The notes beneath the pieces were generated by a model. That model did no database searches, had not been told where the DNA came from, and saw only the letters and a list, made by a program, of their open reading frames with translations. A stretch of DNA of 64,000 nt, from positions 83,907 through 147,906 of the forward strand of contig JALVVV010000055.1 of NCBI GenBank assembly GCA_027023265.1. Direction: 5' to 3'. This document shows positions 54,194-61,439 of the stretch, in pieces. Origin of the DNA: DHVE2 group archaeon. GTDB lineage: Archaea; Thermoplasmatota; Thermoplasmata; Thermoplasmatales; Aciduliprofundaceae. Every line of letters begins with the position of its first letter. Within the stretch, counting starts at the first letter, position 1. The position numbers and the translations under genes are program-made.

Positions 54194-55207
54194 ATGCGCG
54201 TTGTTATCCTTGCACATGAAAAATTTACCCGGATGGGCGGAAAAACTGCGAGGGGCGTGTATTTTTACTCACCCAACGAAATAGTGGGCATAATCGATAG
54301 AACATTGGGCGGAAGATATGCGGATGAATTTTTCCCCGGCCGCAGGCACGTGAGGATATACTCCAGCATTCAGGAGATAAAAGATGACTACGATGCTCTC
54401 ATAATCGGCGTTGCACCAATCGGGGGAAAATTGCCGGATACGTGGAGAAATGAGATAAAATACGCTTTGGAGCATGGAAAGAAAATAATCTCCGGGCTCC
54501 ATGATTTTCTGAGCGAGGATAGTGAGTTTAAAAAAATATCCGAGAGGAGTGGGGCGGAGATATGGGACGTGCGCAAACCACCAGAAAATCTTAGAGTGGC
54601 CGACGGCTCAGGAAGGAGAGTTAATTCCATTTTAGTTGCGGGAACTGATTGCAGCGTGGGAAAGATGCTCACAGCGGTTGAGCTGACAAGTGAGGCAAGG
54701 AAGAGGAGTGTAAATGCGGGCTTCGTGGCCACGGGGCAGACGGGAATAATGATAGGCGCCGATGCAGGTTATGTGATTGACCGCATACCCGGCGATTTCA
54801 TGGCTGGAGCCGTGGAAGAACTCGTGGTTAATGTGGCCAAAAATAAAGAAATAGTTTTCGTGGAGGGCCAGGGGGCGTTGACTCATCCAGCATACAGCGG
54901 AGTCACGCTTGCGATTCTGCATGGCTCCTATCCAAAGAAGATAATTCTGGCACATGACCCAAAGAGGGAGGAGCATCACGATTATCCAGGATTCAAGATT
55001 CCCGATTTAGCGTGGCAAATAGAAACATATGAGCGCTTAGCAGAGAACGTATCTGGGGGAAAGGTTGTGGGCATCGCGGTGGACGGCGAGAAAATGAGCG
55101 ATGAAGAATACGAAAAATATAAAGTGCGGGTCGAGGAAGAATTAGGTATGCCCGTGGTGGACGTTCTGCGGGAAGGAGCTGCAAGGCTTTTTGATGTGCT
55201 ATATTGA
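54194..55207 (+). CDS. DUF1611-family P-loop protein (DgcN-like)
   Basis: The 337-residue protein has a DUF1611 fold: an N-terminal Rossmann-like half (VVILAHEKF, GVYFYSPNEIVGIIDRTLGG, DALIIGVAPIGGKLP) and a C-terminal P-loop half with AGTDCSVGKMLTAVELT, GFVATGQTGIMIG, FVEGQGALTHPAYSGVTLAILHG and an HxxxREEHHDYP-like segment. Some family members act as D-glutamate N-acetyltransferases paired with a dipeptide epimerase; that partner is not adjacent here. The ATG at 54194 is chosen over the longer frame because it matches the family start. Confidence 0.87.
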   Translation: MRVVILAHEKFTRMGGKTARGVYFYSPNEIVGIIDRTLGGRYADEFFPGRRHVRIYSSIQEIKDDYDALIIGVAPIGGKLPDTWRNEIKYALEHGKKIISGLHDFLSEDSEFKKISERSGAEIWDVRKPPENLRVADGSGRRVNSILVAGTDCSVGKMLTAVELTSEARKRSVNAGFVATGQTGIMIGADAGYVIDRIPGDFMAGAVEELVVNVAKNKEIVFVEGQGALTHPAYSGVTLAILHGSYPKKIILAHDPKREEHHDYPGFKIPDLAWQIETYERLAENVSGGKVVGIAVDGEKMSDEEYEKYKVRVEEELGMPVVDVLREGAARLFDVLY

Positions 55208-55237
55208 TGTGCTATTTTGATGTGCTATTTTGATGTG
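55193..55237 (+). repeat. 13-bp tandem repeat across the DUF1611 stop codon
   Basis: GATGTGCTATATT (55193-55205) is followed by two perfect copies of GATGTGCTATTTT (55206-55218, 55219-55231) and a decayed fourth unit (GATGTGTCATATG). The first unit holds the last codons, and the stop TGA spans units one and two. This points to replication slippage at the 3' end. Confidence 0.85.
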
Positions 55238-55262
55238 TCATATGAAAATTTTATGAGTTAAA

Positions 55263-55272
55263 TTTTTATATT
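55263..55272 (+). promoter_or_regulatory. TATA-like box of the first DUF2378-like gene
   Basis: TTTTTATATT lies about 25 nt upstream of the ATG at 55292, consistent with a leaderless transcript. Confidence 0.5.
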
Positions 55273-55291
55273 CTTTTTAATTACCTTTTAT

Positions 55292-55813
55292 ATGGTTGCT
55301 GAGAAAATGGCGAAAGGTGCAGTGTTAAACGGTTATTTGAAATTTATAAAGAAGAAGTGGGGTATTGATGGGCTGCAAGCGGCAGCTAAGTATGCGGGAA
55401 TAGAAGAAAATCCGAAGGATGGAGAGTGGATTCCCGCGGAGATGGCCACCAGTGCACTCACGTGGATAATGGAAAATAAAGGAGAGAAATACGTTGTAGA
55501 AGCAGGTAGGTATGCAACCACTGATTTGGGTGTTTTTACATACATAGTTGCCTCGTTTATGAGTGTTGAAAAGTTCATAAAACGAGCCAGAGACACATAT
55601 AAAACTCTATTCAATTACGGGGATTTTGTAATAGAGGAGGGTAATAATAAAGCAATCATAACTATAAAAAACGCAAAGCATCCGGAACCCTCGTGTCTCG
55701 CGTGGGAAGGTGCACTCCAAGGTATATTGGAAATTACTAAAAATAGGGGCAAGGTCACTCCCGTTGAACCCGATAACGAAGAAGATTGCAAGTATGTGGT
55801 GGAATGGTATTGA
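55292..55813 (+). CDS. DUF2378/heme-NO-binding-like sensor protein 1
   Basis: The 173-residue protein resembles TIGR02265/DUF2378 proteins, known chiefly from myxobacteria, and heme-NO-binding-like folds: KGAVLNGYLKFIKKKWGIDGLQAAAKYAG, then WIPAEMATSALTWIMENKG, ARDTYKTLFNYGDFVIEEGNNKAIITIKNA and SCLAWEGALQGILEITKNRG. No axial haem histidine is evident, so the ligand is unknown. A similar but divergent copy follows. Relation to the V4R proteins at 18-23 kb is suggested by the general helical sensor layout, not shown. Independent promoter. Confidence 0.68.
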   Translation: MVAEKMAKGAVLNGYLKFIKKKWGIDGLQAAAKYAGIEENPKDGEWIPAEMATSALTWIMENKGEKYVVEAGRYATTDLGVFTYIVASFMSVEKFIKRARDTYKTLFNYGDFVIEEGNNKAIITIKNAKHPEPSCLAWEGALQGILEITKNRGKVTPVEPDNEEDCKYVVEWY

Positions 55814-55902
55814 TGAAATTTTTCTTCACTTTTTCAATTTTTATAATCTCTATGGATACTAACAGAGAAATCCTTATACCTCTTTAACTGACTCAAATAT
55901 CT

Positions 55903-56472
55903 ATGATTGGCGGGGGCATGAGTAAAGGTGGAATTTACATAACGAGAGTTGAGTATGTAAAAGAAAAATATGGAACGGAAGGACTGAACTTGCTTTTAGA
56001 TAAAATGAAAGAGTATGGTTTTGAGGGCAAATTGGATGAAACATCCATAAAAGTGGCAGAGTGGTATCCTCAGAAGTACAACATCCTGTTTTTGAAAGCA
56101 TTCAAAGAATTGTTCGGAATGAATGCATTTAGAAGATTGGCAAGAGAATCTCCAAGAGCCACTGCAGATATTGTTGGTTTGTTGTTAAAATGGCCATCGA
56201 ATCCTGAGGAGCTCGTAAAAATGGCAAATGATTACTGGCACGTTTTTTATAATTTTGGAAGATTGGATGGGAAAATGATTCACGGTGGAAAAGCGGAGAT
56301 TCATGGTTACGAAATATCTGAAGAACCTATTTTCTGCGAGTTTCTAACTTATTATTTTAAGGGTCTTGTGGAATTAATCGTGAACTCTCCCGTGAAAATT
56401 GAACATGCAAAGTGTGTGCGCCGCGGCGCAGACCACGAGGTCTGGGTGATTGAATGGGGCCAGGGGAAATAG
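55903..56472 (+). CDS. DUF2378/heme-NO-binding-like sensor protein 2
   Basis: The 189-residue protein has the same outline as the preceding gene product: SKGGIYITRVEYVKEKYGTEGLNLLLDKMKEYG, VAEWYPQKYNILFLKAFKELFG, MANDYWHVFYNFGRLDGKMIHGGKAEI and a last block with a CEFLTYYFKGLVELI helix and an AKCVRRGADHEVWVIEW strand. The latter is close to the usual family ending. ATG 55903 (leaderless, TTATACC about 26 nt upstream) and ATG 55918 (after GGCGGGGGC) are both possible starts. It ends with TAG directly abutting the nreA stop (TAGCTA). Confidence 0.68.
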   Translation: MIGGGMSKGGIYITRVEYVKEKYGTEGLNLLLDKMKEYGFEGKLDETSIKVAEWYPQKYNILFLKAFKELFGMNAFRRLARESPRATADIVGLLLKWPSNPEELVKMANDYWHVFYNFGRLDGKMIHGGKAEIHGYEISEEPIFCEFLTYYFKGLVELIVNSPVKIEHAKCVRRGADHEVWVIEWGQGK

Positions 56473-57666
56473 CTAAATCTGGAAATCAAAGAGTGTTTTT
56501 TGATGCTTAAATCCATATATTATTCTGCTCCTGTTTTTCCACTCCCCTATCTTTACTTTTTTGCTTATGTATTCAATTGCGGAATCAATATCATCAAATT
56601 TTTTGGGAGAGCCGAACATTGCATGGCGTACGGTCTCTCTTATTACCCATACACCTAAAGGCAGTTTGTAATCTGGTGTAATTTCTCTATAAATTATTAC
56701 CCTCGCCTGTCTTCTTATTGATTCTAAATGTTCTGCCACAGCCAGTCTTGCAGCGTAATATGCGCCTGTGATGTTTTCTGCGTAATTTTTTCTCCCTGTA
56801 TATGGCTCGTAGTCCTCTCCGATTACTGTATCCCGTGGAGAATACAATGAGCCTTTTAACCATGACTCAAGCATTTCAAACTCCCATGCTCCTGGAATGA
56901 GAAGTATATGAAAATCGTTGCCCATGAACGAATTTGAATAGTACTGGATTTCGTTTATGCTTTTGTAATTTCTTATCTTTTTAAGTAAATATTTTCCTAT
57001 GGCGTCGTCCACTGCGGTGATGCTCCATCTCGTGGGGACAAGTTTTTTATCGAATCCTAAAACTCCCGCTGACAGGATTCTTTGAATGTAATCGACGCTT
57101 AGTCCGTAGTTGTAAAGCTCGATTATCACCTTGTTCGCCTTCAGGCGCTCTTCCACCACACTATCCACTTTTCTGGGGATTGCAGGGTTATCCACCACGT
57201 CCACCCTACGCGGAATTATCAGGGGGCCGGTGGGATGGAAAAAGGTGTCCAGCGAAGGAGACATCCTTATTTTTTCCACTTTTACCTCTGTGTCCAAAGG
57301 CTTAATGGACATTGAAATCTCCTGAGTTGCGTCTATTATCTTCCCGTAGGGTTTTTTCACGTTCACCTTGATGGACGCTCTCAGGAGAGAGGATGTATTT
57401 TTCATAACGAAATTCAAATCCTTCCCATAGAGATTTGAGGTGTCCGATATCGCTGATGACTCTTCGCTCTGGGAAACAAGGGGTCCTGCGAGCACGTTTG
57501 GATATCCAAACCTTCCCACGAATATGGAAGGCGGTGAAAGTCCAAAAATATCGTTCGGGTTAATTTTCAGGCGGGGCATGTAGTTCTTTGCGGCTTCTAA
57601 AATAGGGCATTTTGGCAATCCGCACCAAAGGCGACCCTTGCACCTCACGCATAACTCGCCAAACAC
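56473..57666 (-). CDS. nreA: NreA-family DNA repair protein with PCNA-interaction motif
   Basis: The 397-residue protein belongs to the archaeal NreA/NreB family, found important for resistance to DNA crosslinking in Haloferax. It has a Cys cluster near the N-terminus (C6, C9, C15, C20), the GPLVSQSEESSAISDTSNLYG and IPRRVDVVDNPAIPRKVDSVVEE blocks, PTRWSITAVDDAIG and TGAYYAARLAVAEHL. The C-terminus ends QKTLFDF (Q389, L392, F395), a degenerate PIP box for binding the sliding clamp PCNA. The start codon is GTG. Confidence 0.9.
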   Translation of the reverse strand: MFGELCVRCKGRLWCGLPKCPILEAAKNYMPRLKINPNDIFGLSPPSIFVGRFGYPNVLAGPLVSQSEESSAISDTSNLYGKDLNFVMKNTSSLLRASIKVNVKKPYGKIIDATQEISMSIKPLDTEVKVEKIRMSPSLDTFFHPTGPLIIPRRVDVVDNPAIPRKVDSVVEERLKANKVIIELYNYGLSVDYIQRILSAGVLGFDKKLVPTRWSITAVDDAIGKYLLKKIRNYKSINEIQYYSNSFMGNDFHILLIPGAWEFEMLESWLKGSLYSPRDTVIGEDYEPYTGRKNYAENITGAYYAARLAVAEHLESIRRQARVIIYREITPDYKLPLGVWVIRETVRHAMFGSPKKFDDIDSAIEYISKKVKIGEWKNRSRIIYGFKHQKTLFDFQI

Positions 57667-57716
57667 GCGTAACTAATGTTTTTTACAATTTAAATCTTTG
57701 TGAATATTTCTAAAAG

Positions 57717-57802
57717 CGCCGGGGGGGAGATTCGAACTCCCGCTCCCAATACAGGGAACCAGCTCTCAAGGCTGGCGCCTTAGTCCGCTTGGCTACCCCG
57801 GC
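57717..57802 (-). tRNA. tRNA-Ser (anticodon UGA)
   Basis: The minus strand folds into a type II tRNA: acceptor GCCGGGG pairs with CCCCGGC, with discriminator G at 57717. The anticodon stem CCAGC/GCTGG holds the loop CTTGAGA, giving anticodon TGA. A long variable arm (CCC...GGG) and T stem GGGAG/CTCCC with loop TTCGAAT follow. The long variable arm, G73 and UGA anticodon agree on serine. CCA is not encoded. No intron is visible. Confidence 0.95.
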
Positions 57803-57885
57803 TCTCGTGGGTATCGTAAAATAGGATTTAAGTTTTTCAGTTGATGACCTGCTAAAAAATTTTCAATAAAAAATAGAAGATAGGT

Positions 57886-59256
57886 TTAGTAGATTCCCTG
57901 GTCAATCATGGAATCTGCAACCTTCACGAACGCGCCAATGTTTGAACCCAGAAGCAAGTTCTTACCATCGCCGTACTTCTCTGCGTACTTCTTACCTGTG
58001 GCGAATATGTTCCTCATAATGTTGTGGAGCTTGTTATCTACCTCTTCAGCGCTCCAGTACGTGAACTGCGCATTCTGGCTCATTTCGAGGCCGCTTACAG
58101 CCACGCCACCGGCATTGGCAGCCTTTGCAGGTCCGAATATGATGCCATTGTCAAAGTAGTGGTTTATAGCGTCCAGCGTGTCTGGCATGTTTGCGCCTTC
58201 CACGACGGCAACAAGACCTGCATTCGTGAGGAGCTTTGCATCTTCCAGAGTTATCTCGTTCTGGGTTGCGCACGGGAATGCAACGTGTACTTCGCCAGCC
58301 TCCTTAGCGGCAACTTCCCATGCCTTCTTTCCTGCGAACCATGGCAGGTCGAACTTCTCAGCCACTTCCTGCAAGCGACCGTGCTTGATTGCTTTTGTTT
58401 CGTACACTGCGTTCCATATCTCATCGTTAAGTCCGTCAGGCAGGTACATGGTGCCTTTTGAGTCTGATAGTGTGAGGACTTTGCCACCCATTTCTGTAAC
58501 CTTCTTGGATGCGAACTGTGCCACGTTTCCGCTTCCAGAAATTGCAACGTTGTATCCCTTCAGGTCGTCCTTGCCTTTGAAGTGCTTGAGCATTTCAAGC
58601 AGGTAGTAAGTTGCGCCGTATCCTGTGGCTTCTGGTCTTATGAGTGAGCCTCCCCAGTTGAGACCCTTTCCTGTGAGAACTCCTTCCCATCTGTCCACTA
58701 TTTTCTTGTATGCTCCAAACAGATATCCAATTTCTCGACCGCCTACACCTATATCTCCAGCAGGAATATCGGTGTTGGGTCCGATGTGCCTGTAAAGCTC
58801 CATCATGAAGCTTTCGCAGAAGCGGCGAACTTCCGCATCGCTTTTACCGTGAGGATCAAAATCTGAACCGCCCTTGCCGCCTCCCATGGGTATGCCGGTA
58901 AGAGCATTCTTGAAAATCTGCTCAAATCCCAAGAACTTCAGGGTTCCCAGAGTGACTGTTGGATGGAATCTCAAACCGCCCTTGTATGGGCCTATTGCAC
59001 TGTTAAATTCTACGCGATATCCCTTGTTCACATGTATTTCGCCGTTGTCGTCTTCCCATGTGACCCGGAACATAATCACGCGCTCTGGCTCGGTAATTCT
59101 CTCCAGAATCTTGTGTTTCTGGTACTTTGGCTCTTTTTCAAGCACGGGTATCAAAGTATTTAGCACTTCTGTCATTGCCTGGTGAAACTCTGGCTCTGCT
59201 GGATTCTTCGCCTTTACGTGCTCTATTACGCTCTCTACATATTCTTTTGCATTCAT
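57886..59256 (-). CDS. gdhA: Glutamate dehydrogenase, bacterial-type
   Basis: The 456-residue enzyme interconverts glutamate and 2-oxoglutarate plus ammonia. Motifs are NSAIGPYKGGLRFHPTVTLGTLKFLGFEQIFKNALT, the catalytic GGGKGGSDFDPHGKSDAEVRRFCESFM, DIPAGDIGVGGREIGYLFG and the Rossmann VAISGSGNVAQFASKKV. Length and the FDPxGKSDxEVxRF block match the S50I-type GDH of bacteria and fungi more than the roughly 420-residue archaeal enzymes, so transfer is likely. A strong GGAGGT SD precedes the ATG. Confidence 0.95.
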   Translation of the reverse strand: MNAKEYVESVIEHVKAKNPAEPEFHQAMTEVLNTLIPVLEKEPKYQKHKILERITEPERVIMFRVTWEDDNGEIHVNKGYRVEFNSAIGPYKGGLRFHPTVTLGTLKFLGFEQIFKNALTGIPMGGGKGGSDFDPHGKSDAEVRRFCESFMMELYRHIGPNTDIPAGDIGVGGREIGYLFGAYKKIVDRWEGVLTGKGLNWGGSLIRPEATGYGATYYLLEMLKHFKGKDDLKGYNVAISGSGNVAQFASKKVTEMGGKVLTLSDSKGTMYLPDGLNDEIWNAVYETKAIKHGRLQEVAEKFDLPWFAGKKAWEVAAKEAGEVHVAFPCATQNEITLEDAKLLTNAGLVAVVEGANMPDTLDAINHYFDNGIIFGPAKAANAGGVAVSGLEMSQNAQFTYWSAEEVDNKLHNIMRNIFATGKKYAEKYGDGKNLLLGSNIGAFVKVADSMIDQGIY

Positions 59257-59396
59257 ATTTATACCTCCTTTTGCCTAATAGGCGATGGGGAAATAGCATG
59301 AGAGCATATTAATCTTTGCTGGATTATTTCTACTTTGAGAAATTTGAAATTCTGCATTCGGGAAAATATCTATATATTTAATGTGGATTAAGGAAC

Positions 59397-59639
59397 GTGC
59401 GAGAATTAACGCTCTGTTTGAGCATGCCACCTGAAAAATCCCAGCGAGTTAAGCGCGCTTTAAGTGTGGAGGGTAACAGGGAGATTCCCAGAACGGAAGT
59501 TAGCATGACTCTCGATGATTGCTTTCGCTTGCATATTCGGGCTAAAGATACCCACGCTCTCCGTGCGGCGGTAAATTCGTATATTAGGTGGCTTAGTTTG
59601 GCACTTGATGTGGAAGAGGTGATCGATAATGGCAGTTAG
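59397..59639 (+). CDS. pcc1: KEOPS complex subunit Pcc1
   Basis: The 80-residue protein has the Pcc1 pattern: PPEKSQRVKRALSVEG, the central EVSMTLDDCFRLHIRAKDTHALRAAVNSYIRWL and a short end. Pcc1 is the dimerising subunit of KEOPS, which makes the universal t6A37 modification in tRNA. GTG 59397 lies about 26 nt from a TATATATTTAA box and may be leaderless; ATG 59424 is an alternative start. It overlaps the prefoldin gene by 11 nt, an order often conserved in archaea. Confidence 0.85.
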   Translation: MRELTLCLSMPPEKSQRVKRALSVEGNREIPRTEVSMTLDDCFRLHIRAKDTHALRAAVNSYIRWLSLALDVEEVIDNGS

Positions 59640-59988
59640 TTTGACTCCGTATCTTAAAGAAAAACTTGAGCAGGCGCAGAAACTGCAGGGCGAGTTGGAA
59701 TCTATCGTTGCTCAGAGGTATCAGCTTGAGGTATCTCTGAAAGAGACTGAAAAAAGCTTGAAGGAGTTGGATAGTCTTCCTGACGATGCACAGATATACA
59801 AAAGTGTCGGGACAATCTTGGTAAAAGCGAAGAGCAAGGCGGATATAAAGAAAGAGTTAGAGGAAAAGAAAGAACTTTTAGAGTTGAGGATGAAAACAGT
59901 AGAGAAGCAGCAGAAATTGCTCGAGGATAGACTAAAAGAGATACAGGAAGAGTTTTCGAGGTACGGGGGAGGTGCCCAATCCGCCTGA
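59629..59988 (+). CDS. pfdB: Prefoldin beta subunit
   Basis: The 119-residue protein has two long coiled-coil helices flanking a beta-hairpin, as in prefoldin beta: LEQAQKLQGELESIVAQRYQLEVSLKETEKSLKELDSLPDDAQIYKSVGTILVKA, then DIKKELEEKKELLELRMKTVEKQQKLLEDRLKEIQEEF. Six subunits (two alpha, four beta) make the jellyfish-shaped chaperone that hands unfolded proteins to the thermosome. Coupled to pcc1 by overlap. Confidence 0.95.
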   Translation: MAVSLTPYLKEKLEQAQKLQGELESIVAQRYQLEVSLKETEKSLKELDSLPDDAQIYKSVGTILVKAKSKADIKKELEEKKELLELRMKTVEKQQKLLEDRLKEIQEEFSRYGGGAQSA

Positions 59989-59990
59989 TA

Positions 59991-60836
59991 TTGATGCATA
60001 AAAATGCGGATATGGACGCCCTCGGTTCCGCTTATTATCTTTCCACAATTTTTGGGGATTCTGAGATAGCTTCTGATGGCATGGACCGCTTTGCCTCTTA
60101 TCTTTCTAAAAAGTACAACATAGAGGTACTTTCTGATGTTGATCCTTCTGCCTATTCGGAGATAATTGCTGTGGATACTGCAAGCAGGGAGCAGCTTGGA
60201 AAATTCAGGGATGTTCGTCTTGATGCAATTTACGACCATCATGCGAGCAATGATATTCTTGCTGAGCGCAGGATTGTTAAGGACAGCTACCCATCTTGCT
60301 CGGAGATGCTTTACGACATGTATGGAATGGTGGAAGATAATATAGCACACTTGCTTTTGGCAGGGGGGATAATTTCGGATACCGATTGGTTCAGACATGC
60401 AAATACCCGAACTTTTCGGATATTTTCAAGGATTTTGGAAGATGCAAAAATGGAATTTTCAGATATTTCCAGCATATTTGAATTTCCTTACAATCAGAGC
60501 GAGAAAATAGCGATTCTTAAGGGTATGCAAAGAATGAAATTCAGGACAAAGGGCAGTAAGATAATATGTGCCACGGTGGTTGGTGCCCATGAAAGCTCTT
60601 TTGCCATGCTAATGTCTAGCTTGGTGGATGTGGTTTTTGTAGGTTCTCAGAGAAAGGATACCGTTCGGGTTACCTCGAGGAGCAAGGAGTTAAACCTTCT
60701 GGATGTCCTCGGTGAAGTTGCCACGGATTTTGATTGCAGCTACGGTGGTCACAAAAACGCCGCAGGAATGCAATGCACTGGTGATGTGGAGGCAATTTTA
60801 AATGCCCTTGTAAAATCGGCAGAAAAAAAGTTATGA
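59991..60836 (+). CDS. DHH-family phosphoesterase (NrnA-like)
   Basis: The 281-residue protein has DHH motifs HKNADMDALGSAYYL, IAVDTAS, YDHHASND, GGIISDTDWFRHAN and the C-terminal DHHA1 YGGHKNAAGM. It resembles NrnA-type phosphodiesterases that degrade short RNA oligomers or dephosphorylate pAp. The start is uncertain: the first strand normally preceding HKNADxD requires codons upstream of the ATG at 59994 (IRLILMHKNA). TTG 59991 or CTG 59985 may start it, with GGGAGGTG (59967-59974) inside the prefoldin gene as SD. Last gene of the pcc1-pfdB operon. Confidence 0.85.
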   Translation: MMHKNADMDALGSAYYLSTIFGDSEIASDGMDRFASYLSKKYNIEVLSDVDPSAYSEIIAVDTASREQLGKFRDVRLDAIYDHHASNDILAERRIVKDSYPSCSEMLYDMYGMVEDNIAHLLLAGGIISDTDWFRHANTRTFRIFSRILEDAKMEFSDISSIFEFPYNQSEKIAILKGMQRMKFRTKGSKIICATVVGAHESSFAMLMSSLVDVVFVGSQRKDTVRVTSRSKELNLLDVLGEVATDFDCSYGGHKNAAGMQCTGDVEAILNALVKSAEKKL

Positions 60837-61439
60837 TTTAATTATCTTTGCATCCAAAACTATGGCTTTATCTTCCGTGAGCAGCACTGGATTCAGGTCT
60901 ATTCCCTCTATATCGGGGTTTTCTTCTACCAGTTTTGAAATCGATGTAAGGAGCGATATAATGGCCTCACGGTTTACTTTTTTTCCTCTGTATCCTTCAA
61001 GTATCTTTTTTCCACGTATATCCTGAATCATGTCCTCGGCGTCTCTTCTATTTATGGGTATGACTCTGAAAGTTACGTCCCTGTAAACTTCGGTGTATAT
61101 GCCTCCAAGTCCAAACATTATTGCGTGGCCGAAGGTAGGGTCTTTAATAACACCAATAATCGTTTCCACGTTTCCATTTACCATCTCTTCAAATAGCACC
61201 GGAGTGGAAAATTTTCCGTTGATTTTTTCGAATGCCTCCCGTGCCTCTTCCAGAGTTGTTATGTTGAGAATCACTCCTCCCACGTCGCTTTTGTGCAGAA
61301 TGTTATCGCTTAGAACTTTTGCTACTATTGGGTAATTTAGATTCATGTTTTTCAGGTCATCTATGGAACTTGCCACGTAACCGTTCGGGACGTCAACACC
61401 GTATTTTTTAAGCATTAATTTCGCTTCGTACTCATTCAT
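60831..61439 (-). CDS. acdB: ADP-forming acyl-CoA synthetase, ATP-grasp (beta) subunit
   Basis: The 202-residue subunit holds the ATP-grasp part: AKLMLKKYGVDVPNGYVASS, VAKVLSDNILHKSDVGGVIL, GVIKDPTFGHAIMFGLGGIYTEVYRDVTFRV and IDLNPVLL. With the alpha subunit it converts acetyl-CoA (or other acyl-CoA), ADP and phosphate to acid, ATP and CoA, the main energy-yielding step in peptide-fermenting archaea. The ATG at 61439 overlaps the alpha stop by 8 nt; the longer frame to 61466 is less likely. Confidence 0.92.
   Translation of the reverse strand: MNEYEAKLMLKKYGVDVPNGYVASSIDDLKNMNLNYPIVAKVLSDNILHKSDVGGVILNITTLEEAREAFEKINGKFSTPVLFEEMVNGNVETIIGVIKDPTFGHAIMFGLGGIYTEVYRDVTFRVIPINRRDAEDMIQDIRGKKILEGYRGKKVNREAIISLLTSISKLVEENPDIEGIDLNPVLLTEDKAIVLDAKIIKS

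Noticed and set aside
55193-55237. Tandem repeat as CRISPR or attachment site
   Set aside because: Units are contiguous without spacers, and no integrase or tRNA end is adjacent.
57717-57802. tRNA-Ser as an integration site of a mobile element
   Set aside because: No integrase gene or duplicated tRNA 3' fragment was noticed in the window.
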